From an uncultured Bacteroidales bacterium (GTDB lineage: Bacteria > Bacteroidota > Bacteroidia > Bacteroidales > P3), in NCBI GenBank assembly GCA_905235855.1, contig CAJONE010000020.1, positions 1 through 45,028 on the forward strand: DNA of 45,028 nucleotides. Reading direction: 5' to 3'. Position 1 is the first letter of the stretch. The number at the start of each line of letters is the position of its first letter. The position numbers and the translations under genes were made by a program. Positions 1-7,477 of the stretch are shown piece by piece. The notes beneath the pieces were generated by a model. The model did not search any database. It saw nothing but the letters and a program-made list of their open reading frames with translations, and was not told where the DNA came from.

Positions 1-9
1 ATTTCAACG

Positions 10-17
10 CAAAGGTA
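10..17 (-). promoter_or_regulatory. -7 promoter element pointing out of the left edge
   Basis: Read on the minus strand, these bases are TACCTTTG, an exact match to the Bacteroidetes -7 consensus TAnnTTTG. It would drive a gene lying just left of the window. No clear -33 TTG was found, and the gene itself cannot be seen. Confidence 0.4.
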
Positions 18-62
18 ATCATTTTTCCCGGATTGTGCCGATTAGTTTCGGCATTTTCTTTT

Positions 63-95
63 TACCTTGTGTTGCACTTCTAACTTGAAATTAGG
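63..95 (+). repeat. 33-bp inverted repeat, left copy
   Basis: These 33 bases are the exact reverse complement of 7274-7306. Read here they contain the core TGTGTTGCACTT, which recurs at 7354-7365. The core and its AT-rich continuation resemble terminal repeats of insertion sequences, but no transposase is adjacent. It may be a solo end left by a lost element or a small non-autonomous repeat. Confidence 0.8.
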
Positions 96-558
96 TATTT
101 GCAATTCGAAAAACAGAAGAACACGCATGTGTATAATCAGCGACAAACTATCAAAAAATGTCAATGATGGATGCTAATTAAGCACACTATCTGTTGAAGT
201 TACAGCGTGTGAGCAAACCTTTCGCAACAGTATGGTTGACGAGAATGAGGGTTTGCAATGTATTATGGATAAAGAATGCGAAAACCTAAATCTTGCTATA
301 CGAATTTTACGTCAGCCTTTACTCATACCTCCCAAAAGAGATGATGTGGGAAATGGGACAAATGTATTGTAACTAATATGGCAGACCTTCCGACACCTAC
401 GGTATATGAAACATTGTGAAAAAGTTATTTTTAGAAACCATTTTTGGGGGTAACCTCTAAAAATTAAATATCAAACATTCAACAATATAAATCATAATTC
501 TGCGTTATTTTTTTTTATAAAAAACAACACCATTTATGAGCAAGTACAAGACCACGGT

Positions 559-777
559 GTGCTACACGTTATTGGTTGCGAAGTGACGGTCACATACGAT
601 CCGGAACCTTTCCAAATAGAAATCGGTAATTCAAAATTCGACATCGATGCAATAAGCGTTGTTTATACGAGGTATTACGATGAACCGAAAAAAATGTTGA
701 AACACCACTTGGTGGGAGAACAAGTTACACTGTTCAATATTCCTTACATCGATATCGAAAATATTATTGCCATATGA
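559..777 (+). CDS. Small hypothetical protein, start uncertain
   Basis: I do not recognise this 72-residue product, which is hydrophilic to mixed and has no signal peptide or membrane segment. The start is uncertain. GTG at 559 is the first usual start codon, but the frame is open from 454 with no ATG. An ATG at 536 lies in another frame that stops at 584, so the true N-terminus may have been lost by a frameshift near 557-560. The main support is downstream: its TGA overlaps the ATG of the next gene (ATGA at 774-777), a normal sign of translational coupling. A weak chance remains that it is non-coding. Confidence 0.4.
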   Translation: MLHVIGCEVTVTYDPEPFQIEIGNSKFDIDAISVVYTRYYDEPKKMLKHHLVGEQVTLFNIPYIDIENIIAI

Positions 778-1013
778 AAACAAAAAAAGTAATTGAAGTC
801 ATTCTAGTTATTGTAGCGGTGTTGTGCCTGCTGTGTCTGGGATACAACCGTATTTCCAAAATGTCGCATAAAAACGCAAAACAAAAAAGCGCCTACCCGC
901 CTACGGGGGGCAAGGAGGTTTACGATGACGGCACTGTGGATTCAGGTGTGTACAGAAACGACACAACGTTTTATTATTTTACGGATGGACGTATCGGTTT
1001 TTCCGTCCGATAA
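774..1013 (+). CDS. Small single-pass membrane protein
   Basis: The product has 79 residues. Residues 7-24 form a hydrophobic helix (VIEVILVIVAVLCLLCLG) preceded by the basic start MKTKK, so it is either a membrane anchor or an uncleaved signal. The remainder is short, polar and rich in Lys, Asp, Gly and Tyr. Its ATG overlaps the stop of the preceding small gene by four bases, which suggests the two are translated together. The flotillin gene begins 123 bases downstream on the same strand, and a functional link is possible but unproven. I recognise no family. Confidence 0.5.
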   Translation: MKTKKVIEVILVIVAVLCLLCLGYNRISKMSHKNAKQKSAYPPTGGKEVYDDGTVDSGVYRNDTTFYYFTDGRIGFSVR

Positions 1014-1136
1014 CTTTATTTGTACACCTTTTAGTCCCAAGTGTATCAAAATTTCGTCGTTAATCTTGAGTAAATATGCAAATATAAGAGCGTCGGCTTA
1101 TAATATGCAACAATCTCTAATCAAATTCAATCCCCT

Positions 1137-2702
1137 ATGTCAACAACTTTTATGATTATCGGAGCAGTTGTGCTGCTCATCGTTGTTCTTGCTCTTGTTT
1201 CTTATATCAAGGCGCCTCCCTCGGTGGCCTACATTGTGTCGGGTATCAATCGCCAGCCGCGTATATACATCGGCAAAGGCGGTTTCCGCATTCCAGGCCT
1301 CGAGCGCGTAGACAAGGTGTTTCTCGGCCAGCTCAGCGCCGACATCAAAACCAGTCGCAGCGTTCCTACCAACGACTTCATCAACGTCAATGTCGATGCC
1401 GTGGCCAAGCTGCAGGTAATGCCCACCAACGACGGCGTACGCCTTGCCGCCAAGAACTTTCTCAACATGACCAGTGTCGAGATTTCCAACCAAGTGCAGG
1501 ATTCGCTCGAGGGCAACATGCGTGAGGTTATCGGCTCGCTCAGCCTCCGCGACATCAACATCAACCGCGATGCCTTCTCCGATGCCATCATGGAAAAGGC
1601 ACAGACAGACATGGAGAAGCTCGGCCTGAAAATCATATCATGCAACATACAGAACGTTACCGACGAGCAGGATCTTATCAAAGACCTCGGTGCCGACAAC
1701 ACATGGAACATACGCAAACAGGCCAAAATCAACAAGGCCAACGCCGAGCGCGACATTGCCAAGGCCGAGGCAGCCGCACAGCAGGAGGCCAACGACGCAC
1801 GCGTGAACTCCGAAACCCAAATTGCCATCCGCAACAACGAACTCGCTGTCAAACGCAGCGAACTCAATATTGTAGAACAAACCAAAAAAGCCGATGCCGA
1901 TGCGGCTTACGCCATTCAGGAGCAGCGCCAGCGCAAAACCATCAACATAGAGACTGTTGAGGCCGATTCGGCTCGCCAAATTCTCGAACAGGAGCGTTTG
2001 AAAGAAATCAATTCCAAGACCGTCGAAGCCCAGATTGAACGGGCTCGCCGTGAGCAGGAGCTCACCAACGAGCAGATCAAAATTAAGCAGAATATGCTTG
2101 AGGCCGAGGTGGCCAAACGCGCCGAGGCCGACAAGTTCCAAACCGAGACCAACGCCTCAGCCGAACTCGAAAAACAGAAACGCGAAGCTGAGGCCAAGGC
2201 CTACCTCGCCGAACAGGAAGCTCGCGCACAGATAGCACTTGCCGAAGCAAAGAAGAAGCAGATGGTGCTCGAGGCCGAGGGTGTCAAGGCACAAGGCGAA
2301 GCCGAGGCATACAAGATTCAGAAAGCGGGCGAGGCCGAGGCAATTGCCATAGAGCGGAAGGGTTTGGCCGAGGCCGAAGCCATGCAGAAAAAAGCCGCTG
2401 CCTACGAACGCTACGGACAGGCCGCCATACTCGACATGATGGTAAAAATCATCCCCGAAGTATCGCACAATGTAGCGACACCAATCAGTGCCATCAAGAA
2501 CCTCAACGTGTATGGCACCAGCGGTGCTGACGCAGCCTCTGTCTCCGGCATGGTGCCGTCGGTAATAAAGCAAAGCTTCGATGTGCTCGAAAGCGCAACT
2601 GGTGTCAATATGTCTGACATTGTCCGGGCCAACACCATTGAGGCAAAAGTCAACAAGAACCTCAACGTAAACGGCGACATCGACATACCGTCAAAGAAAT
2701 AA
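1137..2702 (+). CDS. Flotillin-like SPFH-domain protein
   Basis: This 521-residue protein has the layout of flotillin/YqiK proteins. A hydrophobic N-terminal anchor covers about residues 5-24, and an SPFH (band 7) domain runs to about residue 200. A long charged coiled coil, very rich in Ala, Glu and Lys with repeated AEAE and EAEA patterns, spans roughly 205-415, followed by a flotillin C-terminal region. Family members form oligomeric scaffolds at membrane microdomains and are linked to membrane fluidity and protein quality control; no enzyme activity is expected. The NfeD-type partner often found beside flotillins is not visible. The acetate kinase gene starts only 7 bases after the stop, so the two are probably co-transcribed, though no shared role is obvious. 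Confidence 0.9.
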   Translation: MSTTFMIIGAVVLLIVVLALVSYIKAPPSVAYIVSGINRQPRIYIGKGGFRIPGLERVDKVFLGQLSADIKTSRSVPTNDFINVNVDAVAKLQVMPTNDGVRLAAKNFLNMTSVEISNQVQDSLEGNMREVIGSLSLRDININRDAFSDAIMEKAQTDMEKLGLKIISCNIQNVTDEQDLIKDLGADNTWNIRKQAKINKANAERDIAKAEAAAQQEANDARVNSETQIAIRNNELAVKRSELNIVEQTKKADADAAYAIQEQRQRKTINIETVEADSARQILEQERLKEINSKTVEAQIERARREQELTNEQIKIKQNMLEAEVAKRAEADKFQTETNASAELEKQKREAEAKAYLAEQEARAQIALAEAKKKQMVLEAEGVKAQGEAEAYKIQKAGEAEAIAIERKGLAEAEAMQKKAAAYERYGQAAILDMMVKIIPEVSHNVATPISAIKNLNVYGTSGADAASVSGMVPSVIKQSFDVLESATGVNMSDIVRANTIEAKVNKNLNVNGDIDIPSKK

Positions 2703-2709
2703 GTCATCA

Positions 2710-3915
2710 ATGAAAATCCTCGTTCTCAACTGCGGCAGCTCGTCGCTCAAATATCAGCTCATCGATGTCGATACGCAGTCGGTTTTGACCAAGGGACTCC
2801 TTGAGCGTATCGGACTTGAGTACGGCCAGTTTTCATATACCGCCCACGGTTCCAAACATGCTGCCGAACTGCACATAGCGAACCATACCGAAGGGTTGCG
2901 TATCGTGATGGAAACACTGACCGACAGGCAAACCGGAGTGATTGGTGAAATCGGCGAGATTTCGGCTGTGGGTCACCGCTTTGCCCATGGAGGAGACCTA
3001 TTTGCCGAGAGTGTCCTTGTTACCCCCGAAGTACTGGCCAAGGTAGAAACGCTTATCGACCTCGCTCCGCTCCACCTTCCGGGCAATATCATGGGTGTGC
3101 GCGCTATGCAGTCCGTGCTGCCGACGGTGCCGCAGGTGGCGGTGTTTGACACATCGTTCAATCTCTCCATAGAACCCAAGTGCTACCTCTATGGGATTCC
3201 CTACGAATACTATAAGCGTTACGGCATCAGACGCTACGGCTTCCACGGCACAAGCCATCGGTTTGTGGCCAAGAAAGGAGCCAAACTCATTGGACGCTAT
3301 TGGAAAGACCTCAAAATAATCTCCTGTCACCTCGGCAGCGGGGCCAGCATCTGCGCCATAGACCGTGGCCGAAGTGTCAACAACTCGATGGGTATGACCT
3401 CGCTCGAAGGTCTCACCATGGGTACACGATGTGGCGACATAGATGCTGGAGCCCTGCTCTATTTGATGGACAAAGCAGGCCTTTCGCCTCAGCAACTTAA
3501 CGATGTTTTGTACAAGCAAAGCGGTCTTGCCGGGCTTTCGGGCAGCTCGCCCGATATGCGCGACATCTGGGCAGGCCGCAACAATGGCGACACCCGCTGC
3601 ACCATCGCATTCGACGTTTTTGCACAACGCTGCAAGAAATACATCGGTGCGTATATGGCACAGATGAACGGCTGCGACCTGCTCGTCTTCACCGGAGGCA
3701 TCGGTGAGAACGCATGGTTTATGCGCCATGCCATACTTGAAAATATGAACTGTCTGGGCATAAGTGTCGACATGCCGCTCAATGACAGTGTGGCCGGTCG
3801 CGACGCTCTCATCTCGCTACCAGGTGCAAAAGTCCAGACTGCGGTTGTCACAACCGACGAAGAACTTGCTATCGCCATAGACACCTACAAGATTGTCAGC
3901 CAGCAAAGCCTTTGA
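2710..3915 (+). CDS. ackA: Acetate kinase
   Basis: This enzyme interconverts acetyl phosphate plus ADP with acetate plus ATP, the last step of acetate fermentation. The 401 residues are the usual length. The fold signature NCGSSSLKYQ is at residues 7-16. Residues equivalent to the known active site are present: Asn7, Arg90 (GHRFAHGG), His122, Asp147 (VFDTSF), His179 (FHGTSH), Arg240 (MGTRCGD) and the Glu384/385 pair near the end. Several usually fixed neighbours differ: HLGSGAS replaces HLGNGAS (Ser210), PLHLPGN replaces PLHNPAN, and FDTSFN replaces FDTAFH. The usual partner phosphotransacetylase (pta) is not adjacent. The gene follows the flotillin gene by 7 bases and ends at a strong hairpin at 3973-4010. 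Confidence 0.95.
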   Translation: MKILVLNCGSSSLKYQLIDVDTQSVLTKGLLERIGLEYGQFSYTAHGSKHAAELHIANHTEGLRIVMETLTDRQTGVIGEIGEISAVGHRFAHGGDLFAESVLVTPEVLAKVETLIDLAPLHLPGNIMGVRAMQSVLPTVPQVAVFDTSFNLSIEPKCYLYGIPYEYYKRYGIRRYGFHGTSHRFVAKKGAKLIGRYWKDLKIISCHLGSGASICAIDRGRSVNNSMGMTSLEGLTMGTRCGDIDAGALLYLMDKAGLSPQQLNDVLYKQSGLAGLSGSSPDMRDIWAGRNNGDTRCTIAFDVFAQRCKKYIGAYMAQMNGCDLLVFTGGIGENAWFMRHAILENMNCLGISVDMPLNDSVAGRDALISLPGAKVQTAVVTTDEELAIAIDTYKIVSQQSL

Positions 3916-3972
3916 CCTTGAGAACGGCAAGCGCATATCTGTAGTGTAAAATCAGGATTTCTCCAAAAACAG

Positions 3973-4010
3973 ACTAACCGGACTATTGCCCATGCGATAG
4001 TCCGGTTAGT
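3973..4010. terminator. Hairpin terminator between convergent genes
   Basis: A perfect 14-bp stem (3973-3986 with 3997-4010) surrounds a 10-base loop. It lies between the convergent ends of ackA and the DUF5723 gene. The minus-strand side is followed by a T-run (RC of 3966-3970), and the plus side by only a few T residues, so it may serve both transcripts. Confidence 0.75.
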
Positions 4011-4030
4011 TTGCGTTCACTTTTTTAAAC

Positions 4031-5533
4031 TCACTCCACTTCGAACGGTGTGTCGCCATAGCTCGACACCTTTGCCTTGTGAGGTTTGGTGTATCCAACA
4101 ATGTTGACACCCAGATAGACATGTGCCGCTTTTGCCTTGGCTATACGGAAATCGGACAGATAATCGACCGTAGCAAACATCTGGGCTACCCTTCCGATAT
4201 TGAAGCTCACCGATACGGCAGGATTCCAAGGGTCGGCCCGCCTTCCGTCGAACGTGAAAGAGTTGCCGGCCGCCAGCTCCAACCAGTCGAACAGATTGAA
4301 ATGAACAGACAGGTTGGTGCTTTGACGGAAAATAAGTTTACCGTATTTAGAGGGTTCGAACTCACAGTGGAACATGGCTGCAAAGCGCAGCATATTGTTC
4401 AACGACCACGAAGCGCCAAGATATACCTTGGTCGGCACTGCATACCAAAACTTGTTGGCACTCATTGAGGTGTCGAGCAGAGCCATAAGCGAGTCACGCA
4501 GCGAGTTGGTGTAGCCGGTGTCGACGCTGCCCGACGTCATGATTCGGTTCAGGTCCATACCCTCGAAAGCCATTGTGTCGTTGCCTTTGGACGTGAGCTG
4601 TATAGGATTCTGTGTCCAGTGTATGCCCGGACCGACATCGAGTATGCTTGCGCTGAACACAAAGTTCTTCCACTCATACTTGGCGCCCAAATCGAAGGTG
4701 AAACCCATGCTTTTAGGTATAAACTGTTTCAATGACGACAAGATGGATCCCGGTTCCATGGAACCGATAAGGTTGTCAGAGTCGAATCCTTTAGAGGCAT
4801 TCATGAGCGGGATAATGCCGGACGAATAGGCATAGAGGTCCGAGGTGGCCATAATGCGCGTATTTGCCGAATCGGTAATCACGTTGAACGCAAGTTTGTC
4901 GAGTGAAACCATCTGTATGCCGTGCAGCAGATTGAGACGTACACCAACAGTGGCCTCGGTCTTGGGTATTTTCATGGCAAAGCCAACAGAGTAGTTCAGG
5001 TAGGTTTGTGTGCGCAGGATGTTGTCATCGCCAAGGTTGATATTAGTTACGTTGCCCTCGCGTCCAAATTCACCAAAGTTGCCGTCGCTCAAAAGCCTTA
5101 ACGTGTTTAGAGGCAAGGTGACCGTGGTGTTCATTTTGAATCCCGAACCAAATGTGAAATACATGTTCTTGACTTTGAACCCGAAGCCGATAAGGTCGAA
5201 ATTGAGGTTTAACCCAAGTCGAGCATGCATCTGTTTGTTGTCGTCGGTCAGCTTGTTCATTATGCTGTCGAGCCGTATCACGGCACCTTCAGCATCATGC
5301 ATAATCACATCGCTAAAACCAAGCGGCAACGAGAAACTGAAATCAAATCGCGACAGCGAGACGTAGAACTTTGAGTTATCGGGAAAGAGGGCAGGATTGA
5401 GTCCCGTGGCAATCGGCGAACGGAACGAGTGATAGTTGATGTCGTTGCTGCCGAACAGCTGGGCCTTGGCTGAAAGCGACGCTGTGAGAAACAGTGCAAT
5501 GGAGAGAAGTAGTTTGGGTTTTATGTTTTTCAT
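4031..5533 (-). CDS. DUF5723-type outer-membrane protein
   Basis: This 500-residue protein has a signal peptide (residues 1-24, cleavage after SAKA). The mature part has alternating aromatic/polar strands with many Gly, Asn, Phe and Tyr, as in outer-membrane beta-barrels. The N-terminal pattern SPIATGLNPALFPDNSKFYV and the long all-beta body are what I associate with DUF5723, a Bacteroidota family of unknown function distantly like PorP/SprF barrels. That assignment is from memory of the family. The gene lies 21 bases behind a lipoprotein gene on the same strand, so the pair probably forms one transcript encoding an outer-membrane barrel and its lipoprotein partner. Transcription should end at the 3973-4010 hairpin. 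Confidence 0.7.
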   Translation of the reverse strand: MKNIKPKLLLSIALFLTASLSAKAQLFGSNDINYHSFRSPIATGLNPALFPDNSKFYVSLSRFDFSFSLPLGFSDVIMHDAEGAVIRLDSIMNKLTDDNKQMHARLGLNLNFDLIGFGFKVKNMYFTFGSGFKMNTTVTLPLNTLRLLSDGNFGEFGREGNVTNINLGDDNILRTQTYLNYSVGFAMKIPKTEATVGVRLNLLHGIQMVSLDKLAFNVITDSANTRIMATSDLYAYSSGIIPLMNASKGFDSDNLIGSMEPGSILSSLKQFIPKSMGFTFDLGAKYEWKNFVFSASILDVGPGIHWTQNPIQLTSKGNDTMAFEGMDLNRIMTSGSVDTGYTNSLRDSLMALLDTSMSANKFWYAVPTKVYLGASWSLNNMLRFAAMFHCEFEPSKYGKLIFRQSTNLSVHFNLFDWLELAAGNSFTFDGRRADPWNPAVSVSFNIGRVAQMFATVDYLSDFRIAKAKAAHVYLGVNIVGYTKPHKAKVSSYGDTPFEVE

Positions 5534-5554
5534 ACGAATCGCAAGGTTTGTTGG

Positions 5555-7048
5555 TTACTGCTTGGTGGTTAGAGAACGGTTAATGCTCAAGTGAGCACCT
5601 GCCGACACAAAAAGCCTGAGTTTGAGTATGTCGCTTTCGCGCAATATCACGTATGGTTTCCGATGCGGATCGGACGGATCGACCACGGCACCCGCAGCCA
5701 TCGACTCAATGTGCATCTTCAACTCAAGGTATTTTGTTTTGGAAAGTTTTTCCAACGTTTGAGACGAAAGCGGCACCTTTATTTCCGAATTGGAATGACC
5801 GACCGAGCGATTGGCGACATAGGCCGTGCCCACGGGGTCGTCGGGGTTAGTGTAGGCTATGTTGGCCGGCACCTGCTCCACGCGTGGCGACTCTATCACG
5901 CAGTCGCTTTTCAAAAGGTTGTCGGTAACATAGGTGCGTCGATCCTCGGCCATACCGCGCAGTTCGAGCTTCAGGTTGAACGGCATGGAGTTTTCGGCCT
6001 TAAGCACAAGATAACTGTTCGTGTCGTTGTTGCACAGCGTTAGAGACACACCCTCGTCGTTGTATGAAGTGTAGTCAGTATAGTCAGCCAAACCCGAACA
6101 GTCGGCCTCGATAGTGTCAATCTCGTTCATGTTGCCCACATAGAGCAAAGCCGAATATTCGATAGCTGCACGGGTCTTGATATCCATACTCGAAACAAAC
6201 AGGCGGTCGTCGAGAGTCAGAAGCGAGGGGTCGATGGTAGAAAGAGCGTCCATATCCGTGGCCACAATGTTCAACGAGGTGCTTATGTGCATCTGGTAGG
6301 CATCGTTGTATATGACGTTGGAGATGTCTTCGTTGTTAAGTATTCTAAACGTGCGGAGATCGTCAGATGCGGCCGTAGCCAAATGAACGAGACTCAATCT
6401 GCTACCGTCGCCGATATTTACAACTGGGATCTTCTTGGTGTATTTGGAACCGTTTCCATCGTAGACATAGAATTCATCCTCACGGCATTGGTTCATTTCC
6501 TCGTCCGTCATAGGAATGCGGAGATCCAACGTAACGGTAATCGTGTCGAGAAACACCTCGACGCCATATTTAGACAATGAGTCGGTGGTGCCGGTAATAT
6601 TGGGCGTCATTGTGGCATCAAAGGTCACAAAAAGGTTTCGCAGGTTAATCTCGTTTTCAATAAGATACTTGCCGAGGCGCACCTCGTTGCTGTGCGAAAT
6701 GGTTGTTTTGTAAAGCGTCGTACCGCTTACGTCCTTACGTCTCTGGCGCTTGCCTTTACTGCCCGTGAAGTCGATTGTACTGGTGTTGTGGTATTCGGCA
6801 TAAAGGGTCAGCAAGCCCGACTCCTCATTCGAAAAAACATCGACGTAAATGTTGTCGCTTGTATCCATGGATCGGATAAAAGCGACAAGCGTGTCCATGT
6901 GCGCTTCGAAATAGGCCAGCGGGAAACCGTAGGTCGGGTCAAACTCGCCTTGCAAGCGCAAGTTGCTCATATCGAAATCCTCTTTCTTTAAACAGGCACT
7001 AAGCAGCATCAACGACAACAGCATAGCGACAATGGTCTTGTATTTCAT
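5555..7048 (-). CDS. Large hypothetical lipoprotein
   Basis: I chose the ATG at 7048 because it gives a clean lipoprotein signal: MKYKTIVAMLLSLMLLSAC with cysteine at residue 19. The frame also allows a start 11 codons upstream. The cysteine is followed by LKKEDF, resembling the K-(D/E)2 export signal that sends Bacteroidota lipoproteins to the cell surface. The mature part of about 480 residues is rich in Thr, Ser, Asp and beta-prone segments, with no enzyme motif I recognise. A -7 box at 7139-7146 suits this start. It leads the pair with the DUF5723 barrel downstream, and a joint surface role is an inference. Confidence 0.75.
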   Translation of the reverse strand: MKYKTIVAMLLSLMLLSACLKKEDFDMSNLRLQGEFDPTYGFPLAYFEAHMDTLVAFIRSMDTSDNIYVDVFSNEESGLLTLYAEYHNTSTIDFTGSKGKRQRRKDVSGTTLYKTTISHSNEVRLGKYLIENEINLRNLFVTFDATMTPNITGTTDSLSKYGVEVFLDTITVTLDLRIPMTDEEMNQCREDEFYVYDGNGSKYTKKIPVVNIGDGSRLSLVHLATAASDDLRTFRILNNEDISNVIYNDAYQMHISTSLNIVATDMDALSTIDPSLLTLDDRLFVSSMDIKTRAAIEYSALLYVGNMNEIDTIEADCSGLADYTDYTSYNDEGVSLTLCNNDTNSYLVLKAENSMPFNLKLELRGMAEDRRTYVTDNLLKSDCVIESPRVEQVPANIAYTNPDDPVGTAYVANRSVGHSNSEIKVPLSSQTLEKLSKTKYLELKMHIESMAAGAVVDPSDPHRKPYVILRESDILKLRLFVSAGAHLSINRSLTTKQ

Positions 7049-7138
7049 ATAATTATGATTTGATTTTAGCTCTTTATGCATCCCATTGCCATAGGGATTT
7101 TCACTGAAAAAGATGTTTTACAATGCAATAAAACGGTG

Positions 7139-7146
7139 CAAAGATA
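7139..7146 (-). promoter_or_regulatory. -7 promoter element for the lipoprotein/DUF5723 pair
   Basis: The minus strand reads TATCTTTG, an exact TAnnTTTG match, about 90 bases upstream of the chosen lipoprotein start at 7048. A TTGAC lies upstream but closer than the usual 19-21 bases, so the -33 element is poor. Confidence 0.55.
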
Positions 7147-7273
7147 CAAAAGTATTGTCAACATTTGCGTATGTCACCTCCTTTTTTGGCAATTTTGCCG
7201 ATTTTCAGCCAAGATGTTGCAACGAATCCGTTAATCACTTGCCTCGGTTGAAAGTTATGTCAAAGTTATGTTG

Positions 7274-7306
7274 CCTAATTTCAAGTTAGAAGTGCAACAC
7301 AAGGTA
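7274..7306 (-). repeat. 33-bp inverted repeat, right copy
   Basis: This is the exact reverse complement of 63-95. Bases 7290-7301 also pair perfectly with 7354-7365 (12 bp), so with the third copy it forms a large local inverted repeat. Together these look like ends of one transposable-element family. Confidence 0.8.
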
Positions 7307-7353
7307 TAAACTTCGATACCCCCAAACATAAAATTATGCTATATCTGCACAAC

Positions 7354-7380
7354 TGTGTTGCACTTGGTAGTTGAGTCTAC
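7354..7380 (+). repeat. Diverged third copy of the repeat motif
   Basis: The first 12 bases (TGTGTTGCACTT) are identical to the core of the left copy, and about half of the next 15 match. It faces away from the 7274-7306 copy across a 47-base spacer. It is probably another insertion-sequence end relic. Confidence 0.5.
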
Positions 7381-7428
7381 ACAAACCAATATTTAGGCCA
7401 ACCCGTACGTTTTTTCCAAAATAAATTT

Positions 7429-7436
7429 TATCTTTG
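7429..7436 (+). promoter_or_regulatory. -7 promoter element for the mutase gene
   Basis: TATCTTTG matches TAnnTTTG exactly, 41 bases before the ATG at 7478. The 19 bases starting inside the box (7432-7450) match 34502-34520, at another promoter in this window, in 18 of 19 positions. No clear -33 TTG is seen. Confidence 0.6.
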
Positions 7437-7477
7437 CAATTTATAAACAATCTAGACACACACATAAATAATTTATA

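Larger units (their letters stand above)
1..558. other. Left-edge region without a convincing gene
   Basis: This AT-rich stretch holds an outward minus-strand -7 box (10-17) and one arm of a 33-bp inverted repeat (63-95). There is a 46-codon open frame at 232-372 (+) beginning MVDENEGLQC, which I do not recognise. Its frame is already open from 178, so it could be the end of a decayed gene. A short ATG frame at 536 is closed after 16 codons. No tRNA, terminator or other structure was seen. Confidence 0.5.
7049..7477. other. Divergent intergenic region with promoters and repeat relics
   Basis: The gap separates the minus-strand lipoprotein gene from the mutase gene. It contains a minus promoter box (7139-7146), a copy of the 33-bp repeat (7274-7306), a third diverged copy in the opposite orientation (7354-7380) and a plus promoter box (7429-7436). 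No open frame here looks coding. Confidence 0.7.

Noticed and set aside
232-372. 46-codon plus-strand open frame near the left edge
   Set aside because: It is too short and unrecognised, with no promoter or neighbouring gene supporting it; it could be a remnant.
2998-3729. Minus-strand open frame opposite ackA
   Set aside because: The sense frame carries all acetate kinase motifs, and the antisense product matches nothing.
63-7306. Composite transposon bounded by the 33-bp repeats
   Set aside because: The enclosed genes are core metabolism and envelope genes with no transposase, so mobility of the whole segment is not supported.
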